DNA of 64,000 bases from Bifidobacterium choloepi (GCF_010667615.1 NZ_VYSG01000003.1:1-64000); one strand, 5' to 3'; positions 8,229 through 16,178 are shown, counted from the first letter of the stretch. Made by a program: numbers and translations. Notes: generated by a model from the letters alone, not told the origin.

Positions 8229-8477
8229 ATGTCACGCAAGAGGCCGCAGCCGCCGGTCAAGCCGTTCAAGAAGAAGCCGAATCCACTGAAGGCCGCCAAG
8301 GTCACCGAGATCGATTACAAGGACGTCGCGCTGCTGCGCAAGTTCATCTCCGACCGTGGCAAGATCCGTTCCCGCCGCATCACCGGCGTCACCGTCCAGG
8401 AACAGCGCGAGATCTCGAAGGCCATCAAGAACGCCCGCGAGATGGCGCTGCTGCCGTACGCCACGACCGGCCGCTGA
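8229..8477 (+). CDS. rpsR: 30S ribosomal protein S18
   Basis: 82 residues. It has the family core [19 protein letters not shown] and the C-terminal [20 protein letters not shown]. No Cys pair is present, so this is the zinc-free type. ATG 8229 follows AAAGGAGACACATAAG. It pairs with S6 on the small subunit platform and is co-transcribed with L9, 26 nt downstream. Confidence 0.97.
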   Translation: MSRKRPQPPVKPFKKKPNPLKAAKVTEIDYKDVALLRKFISDRGKIRSRRITGVTVQEQREISKAIKNAREMALLPYATTGR

Positions 8478-8503
8478 TCCGGACTGCATAGGAGGAAAGT
8501 AAC

Positions 8504-8950
8504 ATGGCTGATTCCAAGGTTATTCTCACCAAGTCCGTCGCCAACCTCGGCAACGCCGGCGACGTCGTGACCGTCAAGACCGGTTACGCGCGCAACTACC
8601 TGATCCCGCAGGGCCTCGCGTTCGCGTGGTCCAAGGGCGCCGCCGCCCAGGCCGAAGCGATGAAGAAGGCCCGCCTGGCCAAGTCCGTCGCCACCCGTGC
8701 CGACGCCGTCGCCGCCAAGGACAAGCTCGAGGGCTACGTCGTCGAGATCCCGGCGAAGGTTTCCGAGTCCGGCAAGCTGTTCGGCGGCATCTCCGCCGAC
8801 GCGATCGCCGCCGCGCTCGCCAACGTCGTCGCCGTCGACCCGAAGGCCATCGACGTCGAGGTCATCAAGACCACCGGCGAGTTCCCGGCCGTCGTCGCGC
8901 TGCACCCGGAAATCAAGGCGAACTTCACCGTCAAGGTCGTCGCCGAGTGA
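8504..8950 (+). CDS. rplI: 50S ribosomal protein L9
   Basis: 148 residues, the typical length. The N-terminal domain carries the diagnostic [23 protein letters not shown] stretch (residues about 20-38). A central Ala/Lys-rich helix and a C-terminal domain ending in NFTVKVVAE follow. AGGAGGAAAG precedes ATG 8504. Last gene of the rpsF operon, followed by two hairpins. Confidence 0.97.
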   Translation: MADSKVILTKSVANLGNAGDVVTVKTGYARNYLIPQGLAFAWSKGAAAQAEAMKKARLAKSVATRADAVAAKDKLEGYVVEIPAKVSESGKLFGGISADAIAAALANVVAVDPKAIDVEVIKTTGEFPAVVALHPEIKANFTVKVVAE

Positions 8951-8956
8951 TTTCTC

Positions 8957-9013
8957 CCGGCGCTGCGGCGGTTGTTTGCCGGTGTTCCGGTAACGCGACC
9001 GCCGCAGCGCCGG
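8957..9013 (+). terminator. Long hairpin directly after rplI
   Basis: CCGGCGCTGCGGCGGT (8957-8972) pairs perfectly with 8998-9013, leaving a 25-nt loop. There is no U-tract, so it probably protects the 3' end, with the next hairpin doing the termination. Confidence 0.55.
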
Positions 9014-9058
9014 TTCCCAGACTCGCATAACTCGCATTGTCTGAGCTTAAGCATGTTC

Positions 9059-9095
9059 AGGGCGTCTCCCCGCGAGGGAGGCGCCCTGTTTTGTT
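9059..9095 (+). terminator. Rho-independent terminator of the rpsF operon
   Basis: AGGGCG/CGCCCT (9059-9064/9082-9087), extended by CTCC/GGAG, is followed by TGTTTTGTTTG. Strong stem plus T-rich tail, 109 nt after the rplI stop. Confidence 0.85.
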
Positions 9096-9106
9096 TGCGC
9101 TTGTTT

Positions 9107-9250
9107 TTGCGGCTGCGGTGGGGTGGCCGGGTGGTCGGTGGCTTGGGCGGCTTGGCGGCATGGCGGCTGAGCGGCTTGGTGGCCCGGGCTGGGTGCCCTG
9201 GTGGCTGGGTGGCTGGGTGGCTTGGTGGCTTGGTGGCTGGACGGCTGGAT
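9107..9250 (+). repeat. G-rich tandem microsatellite (GGTGGCTK units)
   Basis: Degenerate 8-bp units such as GGTGGCTGGGTGGCTT are repeated many times. The G-runs are on the plus strand, so a G-quadruplex is conceivable. No believable protein: the open frames here have no ribosome site and simply reflect the repeat. Confidence 0.7.
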
Positions 9251-9885
9251 GGCGTCGTCAGCGTGACTTTGTGGGGTGTTTGGCCGGAATGCCCCGGAAG
9301 ACCATGCTGGAGGGCTGGTTTGCGTGACTTTGCCGGGGGTCGGGCTGGAATGCCCGGGGAGGTCACGCTGAGAGGCGGTTTTGCGTGACTTTGCCGGGGG
9401 TCGGGCCGGAATGCCCGGGAAGGGCACGCTGAAGGGTCGGTTTGCGTGTCTGCGGCGGGAATCGTGGCCGATTGCCCGACAAAGTCACGCCGCGGCGAAA
9501 CTGTCGGCATGCTGTTCTTTCCAGAGCCGGCTGGAAGCTGGAAGAAGAGTCGCGGAAGCGACCTGCGGTCGTGAGGCGGCTGCCAGTTCGGTGGAAGAAA
9601 TGGCAGGAAAGTCACGCTGGCAGCCTGTTGTCATGAGTCGGCTACCGATTCTGCGACCGGAATGGCAGGTGGCTCACGCAAGCGGAGGATAAGCGTGAGG
9701 TTGCCGCCAATCCTACGGCCGGAATGGCGGCTGCCTCATGCAAGGACAGCCTGGGCGCGAGGATACTGTCAATGTGTCGGGAGAATTGGCAGGCGAGTCA
9801 TGCTTGCCGGCTGGCAGGCATGGAGCGGCGTCTTGTCGTGATGTCACTGCTGAGTTCGTGGCTCGCGCCGATGACACGAAGAGTG
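9244..9885 (+). repeat. 61-bp tandem array of imperfect hairpin units (array 1)
   Basis: Left arms GCGTGACTTT start at 9261, 9322 and 9383, and GCGTGTCTGC at 9444, an exact 61-bp period. The matching right arms with GTCACGC or variants fall at about 9301, 9361, 9422, 9482, 9545, 9608, 9671, 9733 and 9795. Each unit is a hairpin of the form GCGTGAC-TTGCC ... GGAATGGC-AGGN-AAGTCACGC. The first three or four units are similar throughout, while later ones keep mainly the arms. No gene is seen in the stretch. Confidence 0.8.
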
Positions 9886-10115
9886 GAAATGTGAAGAAAT
9901 TGTGAAGAATGGGAAAAATAGAGTGGGGCAGGGAGGTTTTTGAGGAGAAATTTGGCACGATTCGGCCTGGTTTGGACTGGGGTGGCAAAAGCGGCAAGAA
10001 TCGTTGCAATTTCAACGATTCTGAACGATTTTCACAAATGCGACACGCCGATGATTTGTGAATGACTGGAATCCGAGTATATTAATCATTCGTTGCTTCA
10101 AGCAACAACCAACAA
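9886..10115. other. AT-richer spacer before tRNA-Lys
   Basis: Lower-GC non-coding DNA. It probably contains the tRNA promoter (for example TATATTAAT around 10077-10085) and two ACGATTC-type motifs (9957, 10015). No gene is supported. Confidence 0.4.
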
Positions 10116-10189
10116 GCCCCTTTAGCTCAGTTGGTTAGAGCAGCTGACTCTTAATCAGCGTGTCCAGGGTTCGAATCCCTGAGGGGGCA
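10116..10189 (+). tRNA. tRNA-Lys (anticodon CTT)
   Basis: Complete cloverleaf: acceptor GCCCCTT/AGGGGGC, D-stem GCTC/GAGC, anticodon arm GCTGA-CTCTTAA-TCAGC (anticodon CTT, reads AAG), T-arm CAGGG-TTCGAAT-CCCTG, discriminator A; CCA is not encoded. Two degenerate copies of its 3' half occur at 10871 and 18588, marking it as the attachment site of the adjoining island. Confidence 0.96.
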
Positions 10190-10195
10190 CTTCAG

Positions 10196-10236
10196 AAAGA
10201 AGACCTCGGCAATCGCCGAGGTCTTCTTTGTTTTCT
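10196..10236 (+). terminator. tRNA-Lys terminator
   Basis: A 15-bp perfect stem (10196-10210/10215-10229) with loop AATC is followed by TTTGTTTTC. Derived copies accompany both tRNA 3' remnants. Confidence 0.85.
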
Positions 10237-10238
10237 GG

Positions 10239-10518
10239 CGCAATGGGTCGGGCCATGTCCGCGAGCCAAAGTGTCTGTGCGAAGAGTAGGCACCCGGAAC
10301 GTGACGGCGTTGAAGACGGACGCAGACCAAAGCGCCTGCGCGAAGAGCGGGGTACACGCTCTTGAGACGAGACGCTGGTGTGGATCGGAAAATAGAACAG
10401 AGAGTGCAAATACAGCAACGAAGCCGTGTGTTGTCCCTTAAAAAAGCCGTTTCTGTGGGGTACGTTAAAGCCAAGTGGAAAGAAGTCGGACTTCACTGAC
10501 TGATCAAAGAAGATCAAC
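10239..10518. other. Island segment 1, non-coding, with a 66-bp direct repeat
   Basis: Two related stretches, AGCCAAAGTGTCTGTGCGAA (about 10264) and ACCAAAGCGCCTGCGCGAA (about 10331), lie 66 bp apart, a decayed tandem duplication. There is no integrase or other gene, although a tRNA-targeted element would normally carry one next to the tRNA. Confidence 0.45.
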
Positions 10519-10887
10519 ATGAACAAGAAAATTATGCTTGAATTTTTCGCGTTTTTCGCTGCGAATGTGCTGTTGCTAGTGGGGATTTATACGGTTCCCG
10601 CCACTAGTGTCTGGTGGCTTATCCTATGGCTCATTTTGGGCATTGGCAGTGGGATCTTCTACTGGGTTGACCGTCATGCGCTGCGTTCCAGGATTGCCGC
10701 AATCATCAGCCTGACGCTGTACCTGCTTGGCTGGCTGGGATTGGCCGCGTCGATGCGGCACTGGGTTGTCATACCGGACTCGGTTAATGAGTGGCTATCC
10801 AGCGTGCTGATTGTTGCTGGTATGATCATGGCGTTTACGGCACAGGACGGCGATGTTGCAGAAAAATCCGGTAATTCGAATCCCTGA
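10519..10887 (+). CDS. Small four-TM membrane protein (possible immunity-type protein)
   Basis: 122 residues with four predicted membrane segments (about 8-28, 32-50, 58-80, 90-108) and a short hydrophilic tail. The middle (TSVWWLILWLILG..., ...RIAAIISLTLYLLGW) has the same spacing of Trp, Leu and loop residues as the 150-residue protein at 19641, suggesting a distant relation. The last residues and the stop codon are read from the second tRNA-Lys 3' remnant, so the C-terminus was reshaped by the insertion event. The ribosome site is weak (AAAGAAG). Function unknown; small hydrophobic proteins of this type near bacteriocin genes often give self-protection. Confidence 0.5.
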   Translation: MNKKIMLEFFAFFAANVLLLVGIYTVPATSVWWLILWLILGIGSGIFYWVDRHALRSRIAAIISLTLYLLGWLGLAASMRHWVVIPDSVNEWLSSVLIVAGMIMAFTAQDGDVAEKSGNSNP

Positions 10888-10941
10888 GGGGTACGTCGGG
10901 AAGAAGACTTCGGCGATCGCCGGGGTCTTCGTTGTTTCTGG
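10871..10941 (+). repeat. Second tRNA-Lys 3' end plus terminator copy (att-like repeat R2)
   Basis: TTCGAATCCCTGAGGGG followed by a decayed copy of the tRNA terminator (AAGAAGACTTCGGC ... GGTCTTCGTTGTTTC) reproduces 10170-10238. It is interpreted as an attachment-site duplicate between island segments 1 and 2. Confidence 0.75.
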
Positions 10942-11125
10942 CCTGTCAACTTACATGATTACATGGCTTGTTGGCGACCGCGATCTTTCGGTCATGTGGA
11001 AGTTTCGGTCATGTGGAAGTAATGATTCATGCCGGTAATGGAATGCCCGGTTCTCTCGCCCGCTCGCGTCGAGATCCGTATGCTGAGTCGTACCATGACT
11101 CCGACAATCATAGGGGTGGACGGGG

Positions 11126-11608
11126 ATGACACGGCAACATGAAAGGGTCAGGAACATCGCTCGTCTTGTGTGCTCCTGTCTCTTCCTTTTCCTGCTGTTT
11201 TTCCTGATGGAGGCGTCCTGTTTCTGGGTCCCGGACTGGGATGTCCTCAGCATAGTGGTTGAACGGTATGTCGTGGGCATACCCGCGTTGTACTCGGCTC
11301 CGGTCATAGCCTTCTTCATGGGCGTCTGGTACGCCTGGAACACCCGTTGGCGCATGGCCTTTTTCCCGCGACTCGCGGCGGTAACCGGCGCCTGCGCGCT
11401 GAATCTGGCGCTGTACGCAAGAAGCCTGATCAAGTTTCACGGATGGTTCCATAGCATCGCCATTATTGGCGTTATCCCGCCTTTTGCGTTTCTGGCCGGA
11501 GGCGTGCTCATGCGAATCGGCTCGTATGTGTCCACACGGCTTAGGGCACGGACTCGGCGAGGGCCGGAGTCTGGTGCACGGGATTCACATGCTTCGGCTG
11601 AGCGTTAG
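11126..11608 (+). CDS. Four-TM membrane protein, copy A (paralogue of 18833-19321)
   Basis: 160 residues with about four hydrophobic segments (10-30, 45-70, 82-100, 110-135) and a basic Arg-rich C-terminal tail, TRLRARTRRGPES. It is nearly colinear with the 162-residue protein at 18833; differences are scattered, with a small insertion (PPWDWDV versus PDWDV) in the other copy. No known family is recognised. GGGTGGACGGGG precedes ATG 11126. It probably belongs to the self-protection or sensing part of the island, which is inferred only from its company. Confidence 0.6.
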   Translation: MTRQHERVRNIARLVCSCLFLFLLFFLMEASCFWVPDWDVLSIVVERYVVGIPALYSAPVIAFFMGVWYAWNTRWRMAFFPRLAAVTGACALNLALYARSLIKFHGWFHSIAIIGVIPPFAFLAGGVLMRIGSYVSTRLRARTRRGPESGARDSHASAER

Positions 11609-11615
11609 GGAACAG

Positions 11616-11693
11616 TCGTCGAAATATCTGGCGAAGCATGCCGTGAAAATCGCTGTCCGTGTACTCGGGGAAGCGGGATTCTCGTGCATGTAG
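11616..11693 (+). pseudogene. 3' remnant of a basic peptide gene related to 12487-12711
   Basis: Right after the membrane protein gene, one frame reads SSKYLAKHAVKIAVRVL and so on, up to a stop at 11693. It aligns with LSKCFARHAAKVVAKDL of the peptide encoded at 12487, and the DNA is also alike (TCGAAAT...GCATGCCG.GAAA). No start codon or ribosome site of its own is evident. I read it as the tail of a lost peptide gene; a more decayed copy follows the paralogue at 19331. Confidence 0.5.
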
Positions 11694-11932
11694 ACAGATG
11701 TTGCGACTCTGGGTCGTGATTCGAAGTCGCCGACGATGCCAGGCGAGTACGCATGCCGAATGTGTGTGACCAAGATGTCCGTGACCATGACGCGAGTTGT
11801 TCCATGCAGAAGCAATAGCCGAGCCGACAGGGTCCTTTGCCTATTTTTTGTTTGCGCGAGTAAATCTATGCTGAACACTGTCGTAATTTGAAATCCAGAG
11901 CAGAAGCGGCGAATGGCGCTGGAAGAGGGCAC
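11694..11932 (+). other. Intergenic region with possible promoter
   Basis: The first 120 bp belong to the duplicated block. TTGCCT (11837-11842) with TAAATC (11861-11866) at 18 nt spacing is a plausible weak promoter for the following gene. Confidence 0.35.
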
Positions 11933-12415
11933 ATGTCATTCTCTCAGCCTTATCAGGCGATGATCAAGCAATACAGGCTCGTTCTCACGGCCCTGCGAAC
12001 ACCGAAACTCCGTGAACAGTTTATTGGTTTATTGAGTGGATCGACGGAACATGCGGAAGGCCCGTGGAAAGAACTGCCATGGCTTTCGGACGGAGCGGTG
12101 GACGATGCGGCCATTACCGCGAATCTCGAACTGCTCAAGACGCTGCTCGGGCCCTACGCCGTCATTGCCGCGGATACGGTAAAAGAGATGCCGGCCAATT
12201 CGGACGAACGGGAACAGCTGTTGAGGGACATCTGTCGGCGTGTATTTACCGCCATGCCGCAGTCCCGCGATTGGCTGACGGAGGAGGAACTGAATTCCAG
12301 ACTCGCCATGCTGGTGGATGACGTGGCAACCGTACGAAGATACAGCGTGGACCTTGGACTACTGCGGCGCTCGGATGATGCAAGCCGGTATCAGTTAGGT
12401 AGTTCATTATCCTGA
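11933..12415 (+). CDS. DUF2087 domain protein (putative regulator)
   Basis: 160 residues from ATG 11933 (GGAAGAGGG 5-12 nt upstream); an in-frame TTG at 11888 is less likely. The N-terminal half is helical and polar without clear motif. The C-terminal ~60 residues (RDWLTEEELNSRLA, DVATVRRYSVDLGLLRR, SRYQL) fit the DUF2087 pattern, a small winged-helix-like domain often attached to transcriptional regulators. It stands immediately upstream of the basic peptide gene, so it may control that gene. The function is inferred. Confidence 0.65.
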   Translation: MSFSQPYQAMIKQYRLVLTALRTPKLREQFIGLLSGSTEHAEGPWKELPWLSDGAVDDAAITANLELLKTLLGPYAVIAADTVKEMPANSDEREQLLRDICRRVFTAMPQSRDWLTEEELNSRLAMLVDDVATVRRYSVDLGLLRRSDDASRYQLGSSLS

Positions 12416-12486
12416 CGGACGATGACCCTAGTCTGGCATCGTCGGGAAGTTCCATAAAAGGAAAATCTCAACAAGGAGGTCGAATC

Positions 12487-12711
12487 ATGCCCTGTAGAAA
12501 AAAGACCGGAAGAACCATCGTCGCCGTTCCCGCCGCATTCGCCGTGCTCAAGGGCCTGATTCCTAGCGCTGGATTAGTGAGCATTGACTGGAACAACGTC
12601 GCATTGTGGATCCGTCAGAAGACCTGGGGAAAGTTGTCGAAATGCTTCGCAAGGCATGCCGCGAAAGTTGTGGCGAAGGATCTTGCCAAGCTGACGCCGT
12701 GGGGATACTAG
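12487..12711 (+). CDS. Short, highly basic Trp-rich amphipathic peptide (candidate bacteriocin precursor)
   Basis: 74 residues, with 13 Lys/Arg against 2 Asp, four Trp (35, 41, 47, 72) and two Cys (3, 53). Residues 11-32 are hydrophobic (IVAVPAAFAVLKGLIPSAGL). Residues 46-69 form a strongly amphipathic basic helix (WGKLSKCFARHAAKVVAKDL). The ribosome site AAGGAGG, 7 nt before ATG 12487, is the best in the island. Size, charge and Trp content recall leaderless or circular class II bacteriocins, but no family signature or double-Gly leader is visible. It is followed 4 nt later by a four-TM protein and then by a lantibiotic-immunity-type ABC transporter and a two-component system. A membrane-active toxin other than a bacteriocin is the alternative. 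Confidence 0.6.
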   Translation: MPCRKKTGRTIVAVPAAFAVLKGLIPSAGLVSIDWNNVALWIRQKTWGKLSKCFARHAAKVVAKDLAKLTPWGY

Positions 12712-12715
12712 ACCC

Positions 12716-13081
12716 ATGGGACGCGGGTATGTTCTGCACGCTATTGAGGTCATCGCATTCCTTGTCTGTGGTGCTGGATCGATATGCAGGTTCCATGAAC
12801 TATGGGCGTGGTACGTGGGACTGTGCGCGGCAGGAGTGGCCATGTACGTGCTCGCGTCTCGCCTACTGGCCCGTCGTGCCGTGACCTCGTATGCGCGTAC
12901 CGCCTATGCGGGTGATTTGTGCGCGATCGTGGTCATGTCGCTTTTGGCACTGGTACCGGGACGTCTGTCCACGATCATCGGTCTGGTGCTGTTCCTCATG
13001 GCTGGAGCCATCGCATGTCGGATCATACGGAATCCGGGTGGCGAGCCAAGGAAGGGGAGGTGGACGCTGGGCAGCATGTAG
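12716..13081 (+). CDS. Four-TM membrane protein, putative immunity partner of the basic peptide
   Basis: 121 residues with four hydrophobic segments (about 8-28, 30-50, 64-82, 84-103) and a basic tail (RNPGGEPRKGRW). ATG 12716 lies 4 nt after the stop of the peptide gene, so the two are very likely translationally coupled and expressed together. A small multi-TM protein co-encoded with a basic peptide is the usual layout of class II bacteriocin immunity. I do not recognise the family, so this is inference from position, size and topology. Confidence 0.6.
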   Translation: MGRGYVLHAIEVIAFLVCGAGSICRFHELWAWYVGLCAAGVAMYVLASRLLARRAVTSYARTAYAGDLCAIVVMSLLALVPGRLSTIIGLVLFLMAGAIACRIIRNPGGEPRKGRWTLGSM

Positions 13082-13148
13082 CTCCGCTTCCAGCGACGCT
13101 GCACGGCCGCTGCCTTGGACGAGATATGGTTCGGTCCGCAGCCATGAC

Positions 13149-13390
13149 ATGAAAAGGAGGAGGACCGCGAAGGGCATGCTTCAATATCTGGCGATCATCG
13201 CCGCCGCGAGCGTGGTCGGCACTCTGAGTTCGTGTTCGTCAATCCGGGGGCTGATCCGGTGTCGTGATACGCGTTGAGGGCCGTGTTCCTGGTCTTCGCG
13301 GCGATCGATATCTGGTTTGAGGTGGGACCCCATCCCGCCGCGCCTATCGGCATGAACTCGACGGAGATTTGCGAGGCAGGACACGCATAA
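13149..13390 (+). pseudogene. Decayed copy of the 150-residue membrane protein (compare 19641-20093)
   Basis: AAAAGGAGG at about 13152-13160 precedes a start at 13176, which reads MLQYLAIIAAASVVGTL, matching ILQYLILLVAAVAVGVG of the intact protein at 19641. The frame then stops at 13277. The continuation appears in another frame as YALRAVFLVFAAIDIWFEV (to 13389), matching YALWVACVVCILIDVVLEW. A TGA stands just before it, where the intact copy has Trp. Thus at least one frameshift and one stop disable it. Confidence 0.65.
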
Positions 13391-13403
13391 GGCCATGGCA
13401 GCA

Positions 13404-13421
13404 TGTCCTCTCGGGAGGACA
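13404..13421 (+). terminator. Hairpin ahead of the ABC transporter genes
   Basis: TGTCCTC-TCGG-GAGGACA is a perfect 7-bp stem with a stable tetraloop, about 95 nt before the ATPase start. It may be an attenuator or leader structure. Confidence 0.35.
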
Positions 13422-13516
13422 CATGGGCCATTATTCATTGTCACGGTTCTTTTCAGCGTCTTTCATGGGTATTAGGGAGCATTGCGAAACCTGCAGGCCC
13501 AGAGAAAGGCGAGACG

Positions 13517-14515
13517 ATGAACTCACGATACGCAGTCCAACCGGCAGCTCCTGGTAGTTCGGCCGTGCTGACGCATGACCTGGTAAAACGCTATGGGGAT
13601 TTCACCGCAGTGAACGGGTTAGACCTCAACGTGCCGGCGCATGGCGTGTACGGCCTGCTGGGGCCGAACGGAGCGGGCAAGTCCACGACAATGAAGCTAT
13701 TGCTGGGCCTGACCTCGGCCACGAGCGGTGACATGTGGATGCTTGGCGAGAAGATCGACGGACACCACCACCCGCAGGCCGGACGGGTCGGCTCGATGAT
13801 CGAGGGACCAAGCTTCTATCCCGGCCTATCGGGCCTAGACAACTGTCGCATGGTGGCGGACTACCTGAACCTGCCGCGCAGTTACGCTCCGGCGATCCTC
13901 AAGCAGGTCGGACTGGCCGGGCACGAGCATAAAAAGGCGAAGGACTACTCGCTGGGCATGAAGCAGCGGCTCGGCATCGCCATGGCCCTGATTTCGCAGC
14001 CCGAGCTCCTGCTACTGGATGAGCCGACGAACGGACTGGACGCGGAAGCCGTGGTCGAGGTGCGCGAGATGATCATGAATCTGAGCAGTCAACAGGGCAT
14101 CACGGTCATTCTCAGCAGCCACATTCTTTCCGAGATAGAGAAAATGGCGCCCGTCGTGGGCATCATCACCCAAGGGCGCCTGCTCTATCAGGGCGGCCTC
14201 GACGCGCTGCGCGAGGAGGAACACATCGACTTCAGGGTCTCGGATCCGAAACTCGCGGCGACGATCCTTGCCTCGAACAATATCGACTATCGGTGGGCGG
14301 CCGATCTGGATGGTGGCGTGCTGCGTACGGCGGAACTGTCCGACGGCTGCGTGAGTGCCCTGATCACCCAGTTGGTCGACCGGGGAGTTGGCGTATACCG
14401 GGTGGCCTCGGAACGCAAGACCCTGGAACAGGCGTTCCTCGAGCTCATCGAAAGTCCACAGGACCACGAGTCGCGAACCATGCCAGTCGCGAAGCGGGAC
14501 GGAGGTCCACGATGA
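13517..14515 (+). CDS. ABC transporter ATP-binding protein, lantibiotic-immunity/BcrA type
   Basis: 332 residues. The nucleotide-binding domain shows Walker A GPNGAGKST (49-57), the ABC signature in YSLGMKQRLG (144-153), Walker B LLLLDEPTNGLD (164-175) and the switch His in SSHILSE. The C-terminal ~100 residues are the regulatory extension typical of bacitracin/lantibiotic self-protection ATPases (BcrA, NisF, MutF). ATG 13517 was chosen because AAAGGCGAG lies just upstream and homologues begin near here; an in-frame ATG at 13403 would add 38 poorly composed residues. It overlaps the first permease by ATGA. Predicted role: drive extrusion of a membrane-active peptide. Confidence 0.85.
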   Translation: MNSRYAVQPAAPGSSAVLTHDLVKRYGDFTAVNGLDLNVPAHGVYGLLGPNGAGKSTTMKLLLGLTSATSGDMWMLGEKIDGHHHPQAGRVGSMIEGPSFYPGLSGLDNCRMVADYLNLPRSYAPAILKQVGLAGHEHKKAKDYSLGMKQRLGIAMALISQPELLLLDEPTNGLDAEAVVEVREMIMNLSSQQGITVILSSHILSEIEKMAPVVGIITQGRLLYQGGLDALREEEHIDFRVSDPKLAATILASNNIDYRWAADLDGGVLRTAELSDGCVSALITQLVDRGVGVYRVASERKTLEQAFLELIESPQDHESRTMPVAKRDGGPR

Positions 14516-15348
14516 GCGGCACGACTGGGTACGCGGATCCGGACCGTCTGTCCCGTCCAGATACGAGGGGCGGCAATCCGTGCACCCTGGTTCGTCTGGA
14601 ATTGTTGAAGGTGCGGGGGTCGTCATTCTGGTGGATGGTGCTGGGAATGATTCTTCTGGTGTCGGCGTGGGCCGGCATGGCGTTCATGAAACGAGCCAGC
14701 AGCCCGGTGCCGGCGTTGCGATCCGTTGTGCTGGCCGACAGCGAGGTTTACCAAATCGTCAGTCTTCTTGCGCCGATTCTGGCCGCCCTGCTAACTAGCC
14801 GCATCGCCGTGTTGGAGACCTCGGAACGCATGAACCTGAAATGGTTGTCGCTCGGCCAATCCGATGGAGCGCGGTTCGCCGGCAAGCTGGTTGTCTCGGG
14901 CGTTGCCGTCGGCATGTGTTTCCTCGTTCCCCTGTTATGGGTGCCGCTGGCGGCCAAGTCCATCGGTTTCACGGTGAACGGTTCGTTCACGGCGCTGCTG
15001 TGGGTGCCGGCGTTGATTGGTTTCCTGTCCGCGTGGGCCACGAGCGCGGTCCAGTTGATGTTCTCGATGGTGATCGACAAGCAGGCCATCGGCCTGGGAA
15101 TCGGCGTGATCGCCGGCATAGTGGCCTCCGGCTTGTCCGCGATGGACAAGCCCGCCCTAGGCTGGCTGTTCCCGGCCGGGCTGAGTTCGGCTGACAGTCC
15201 GTTCATCAGGTCCGTGGATGCGGACGGCAATGCGAAGATGTTGCTTGTCGCGCACCCGTGGCTGCTTGTTGTCGCCGCACTGGTCGCGTTCCTTGTCTGG
15301 ACGCTGGTCAGTGCGGTAGTGATCAAGATGAAGGAATCAAGACGATGA
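14512..15348 (+). CDS. ABC transporter permease, lantibiotic-immunity type (first subunit)
   Basis: 278 residues with about six membrane segments: near 40-60, 85-105 (VSLLAPILAALLTSRI), 125-150, 160-180, 195-215 and 245-270. The VLETSERMNLKW stretch after the second segment resembles the ExxR/K-type loop of MutE/EpiE-like permeases. It starts ATG 14512 within the stop of the ATPase gene (ATGA overlap) and overlaps the next permease the same way, so all three subunits are co-translated. Confidence 0.8.
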   Translation: MSGTTGYADPDRLSRPDTRGGNPCTLVRLELLKVRGSSFWWMVLGMILLVSAWAGMAFMKRASSPVPALRSVVLADSEVYQIVSLLAPILAALLTSRIAVLETSERMNLKWLSLGQSDGARFAGKLVVSGVAVGMCFLVPLLWVPLAAKSIGFTVNGSFTALLWVPALIGFLSAWATSAVQLMFSMVIDKQAIGLGIGVIAGIVASGLSAMDKPALGWLFPAGLSSADSPFIRSVDADGNAKMLLVAHPWLLVVAALVAFLVWTLVSAVVIKMKESRR

Positions 15349-16178
15349 CGCACGCACATGCAACCAATTCAACAATCGATCTGGCAACGATCTCCGCGGC
15401 GGATCCCATCCATGCTTCTGCACGGCGGCGCAGGCCATCCGTGGCCGCGGCGTTCCGCTGGGAAGCACGCAAGGCCGGCAATCTATGGTATTGGATCGTG
15501 ACTGTCCTATTCGATGCGATTGGCATGTTCAACGGGTGGAGCCAGTACATCGATTATCAGGATGAGTTCGCCAGGCAAGGCGTGACCTGGGCGGCAATCT
15601 GGGGGCAGGCCATGCTCTTGCCGTCCATGGTGTTCATGCCGGTGCTGGTGTCCGCGTTCGCTGCGCAAATCGAATCCAACGAGCATCGTGGGCGCAACTG
15701 GCAGCGCTTGAACGCTACTGGCACCGTCGGGGTGGCGATTGCCGGAAAGATGCTGCATGGGCTTGTTGCCTCGTTCCTGACGGTTCTCGTGTTCGAGGTC
15801 GAGTTCGTTCTTGTCGGACGATTTGCCGCCGGATTCGATTTCGCCGGTCTCGGCCCGTTTCTTGTACGAGGTATTCCGCTGACTCTATCGGTGTGGGCAA
15901 TCATGACCCTTACGCAGGCAGTAAGTGCCAAGACGGAATCGTTCGCCGGCACAATGAGCGTGATGATGGTCCTGATCATCGGCGGATGTGTGCTAAGCCT
16001 GGTTGCCCCGGCCGTGGCCCAGCTGTATCCGTGCGCATTGATCACCAGTGCCTCGGGCGCACGCGACCTCGTCAATATTGCCAGCCCCGGTTCGATGATC
16101 GTGTCCACGATCGCCGCTGCCGCATGGATCGTCATCAGCACCTTGATTTTTCGTCGGCTGGCCAGACGGGCTATCTGA
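15345..16178 (+). CDS. ABC transporter permease, lantibiotic-immunity type (second subunit)
   Basis: 277 residues. A polar N-terminus of about 45 residues is followed by about six membrane segments. The loop IESNEHRGRNWQRL after the second segment is the counterpart of VLETSERMNLKW in the first permease, a hallmark of EpiE/EpiG-type pairs. It starts by ATGA overlap with the previous gene. With 13517 and 14512 it forms one exporter, probably for self-protection or antibiotic-peptide resistance. Confidence 0.8.
   Translation: MTHAHATNSTIDLATISAADPIHASARRRRPSVAAAFRWEARKAGNLWYWIVTVLFDAIGMFNGWSQYIDYQDEFARQGVTWAAIWGQAMLLPSMVFMPVLVSAFAAQIESNEHRGRNWQRLNATGTVGVAIAGKMLHGLVASFLTVLVFEVEFVLVGRFAAGFDFAGLGPFLVRGIPLTLSVWAIMTLTQAVSAKTESFAGTMSVMMVLIIGGCVLSLVAPAVAQLYPCALITSASGARDLVNIASPGSMIVSTIAAAAWIVISTLIFRRLARRAI

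Larger units (their letters stand above)
10871..11815 (+). repeat. Segmental duplication, copy A (partner at 18588-19537)
   Basis: The tRNA remnant, about 180 bp of leader, the 160-residue membrane protein gene and about 200 bp beyond it are repeated in the same order and orientation at 18588-19537 with high identity. Copy A has an extra 17-nt tandem repeat, TTTCGGTCATGTGGAAG, at about 10986-11019. Confidence 0.85.

Noticed and set aside
9037..9692. Protein-coding frames in the array 1 region
   Set aside because: The frames are by-products of the GGTGGCTK and 61-bp repeats, start without ribosome sites and give Gly/Trp/Pro-biased translations.
9244..9885. CRISPR array, suggested by the 61-bp period
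   Set aside because: There is no constant repeat alternating with unique spacers; the first units are similar over their whole length and the later ones keep palindromic arms. No cas gene is in the window.
10239..10518. Integrase gene beside tRNA-Lys
   Set aside because: Expected for a tRNA-targeted island, but no recombinase-like frame exists here or elsewhere in 10-20 kb.
12487..12711. Circular (AS-48-type) or lactococcin-972-type bacteriocin
   Set aside because: Charge and helix content are similar, but there is no matching sequence signature, no DUF95-type partner and no typical leader. Kept as candidate without class.
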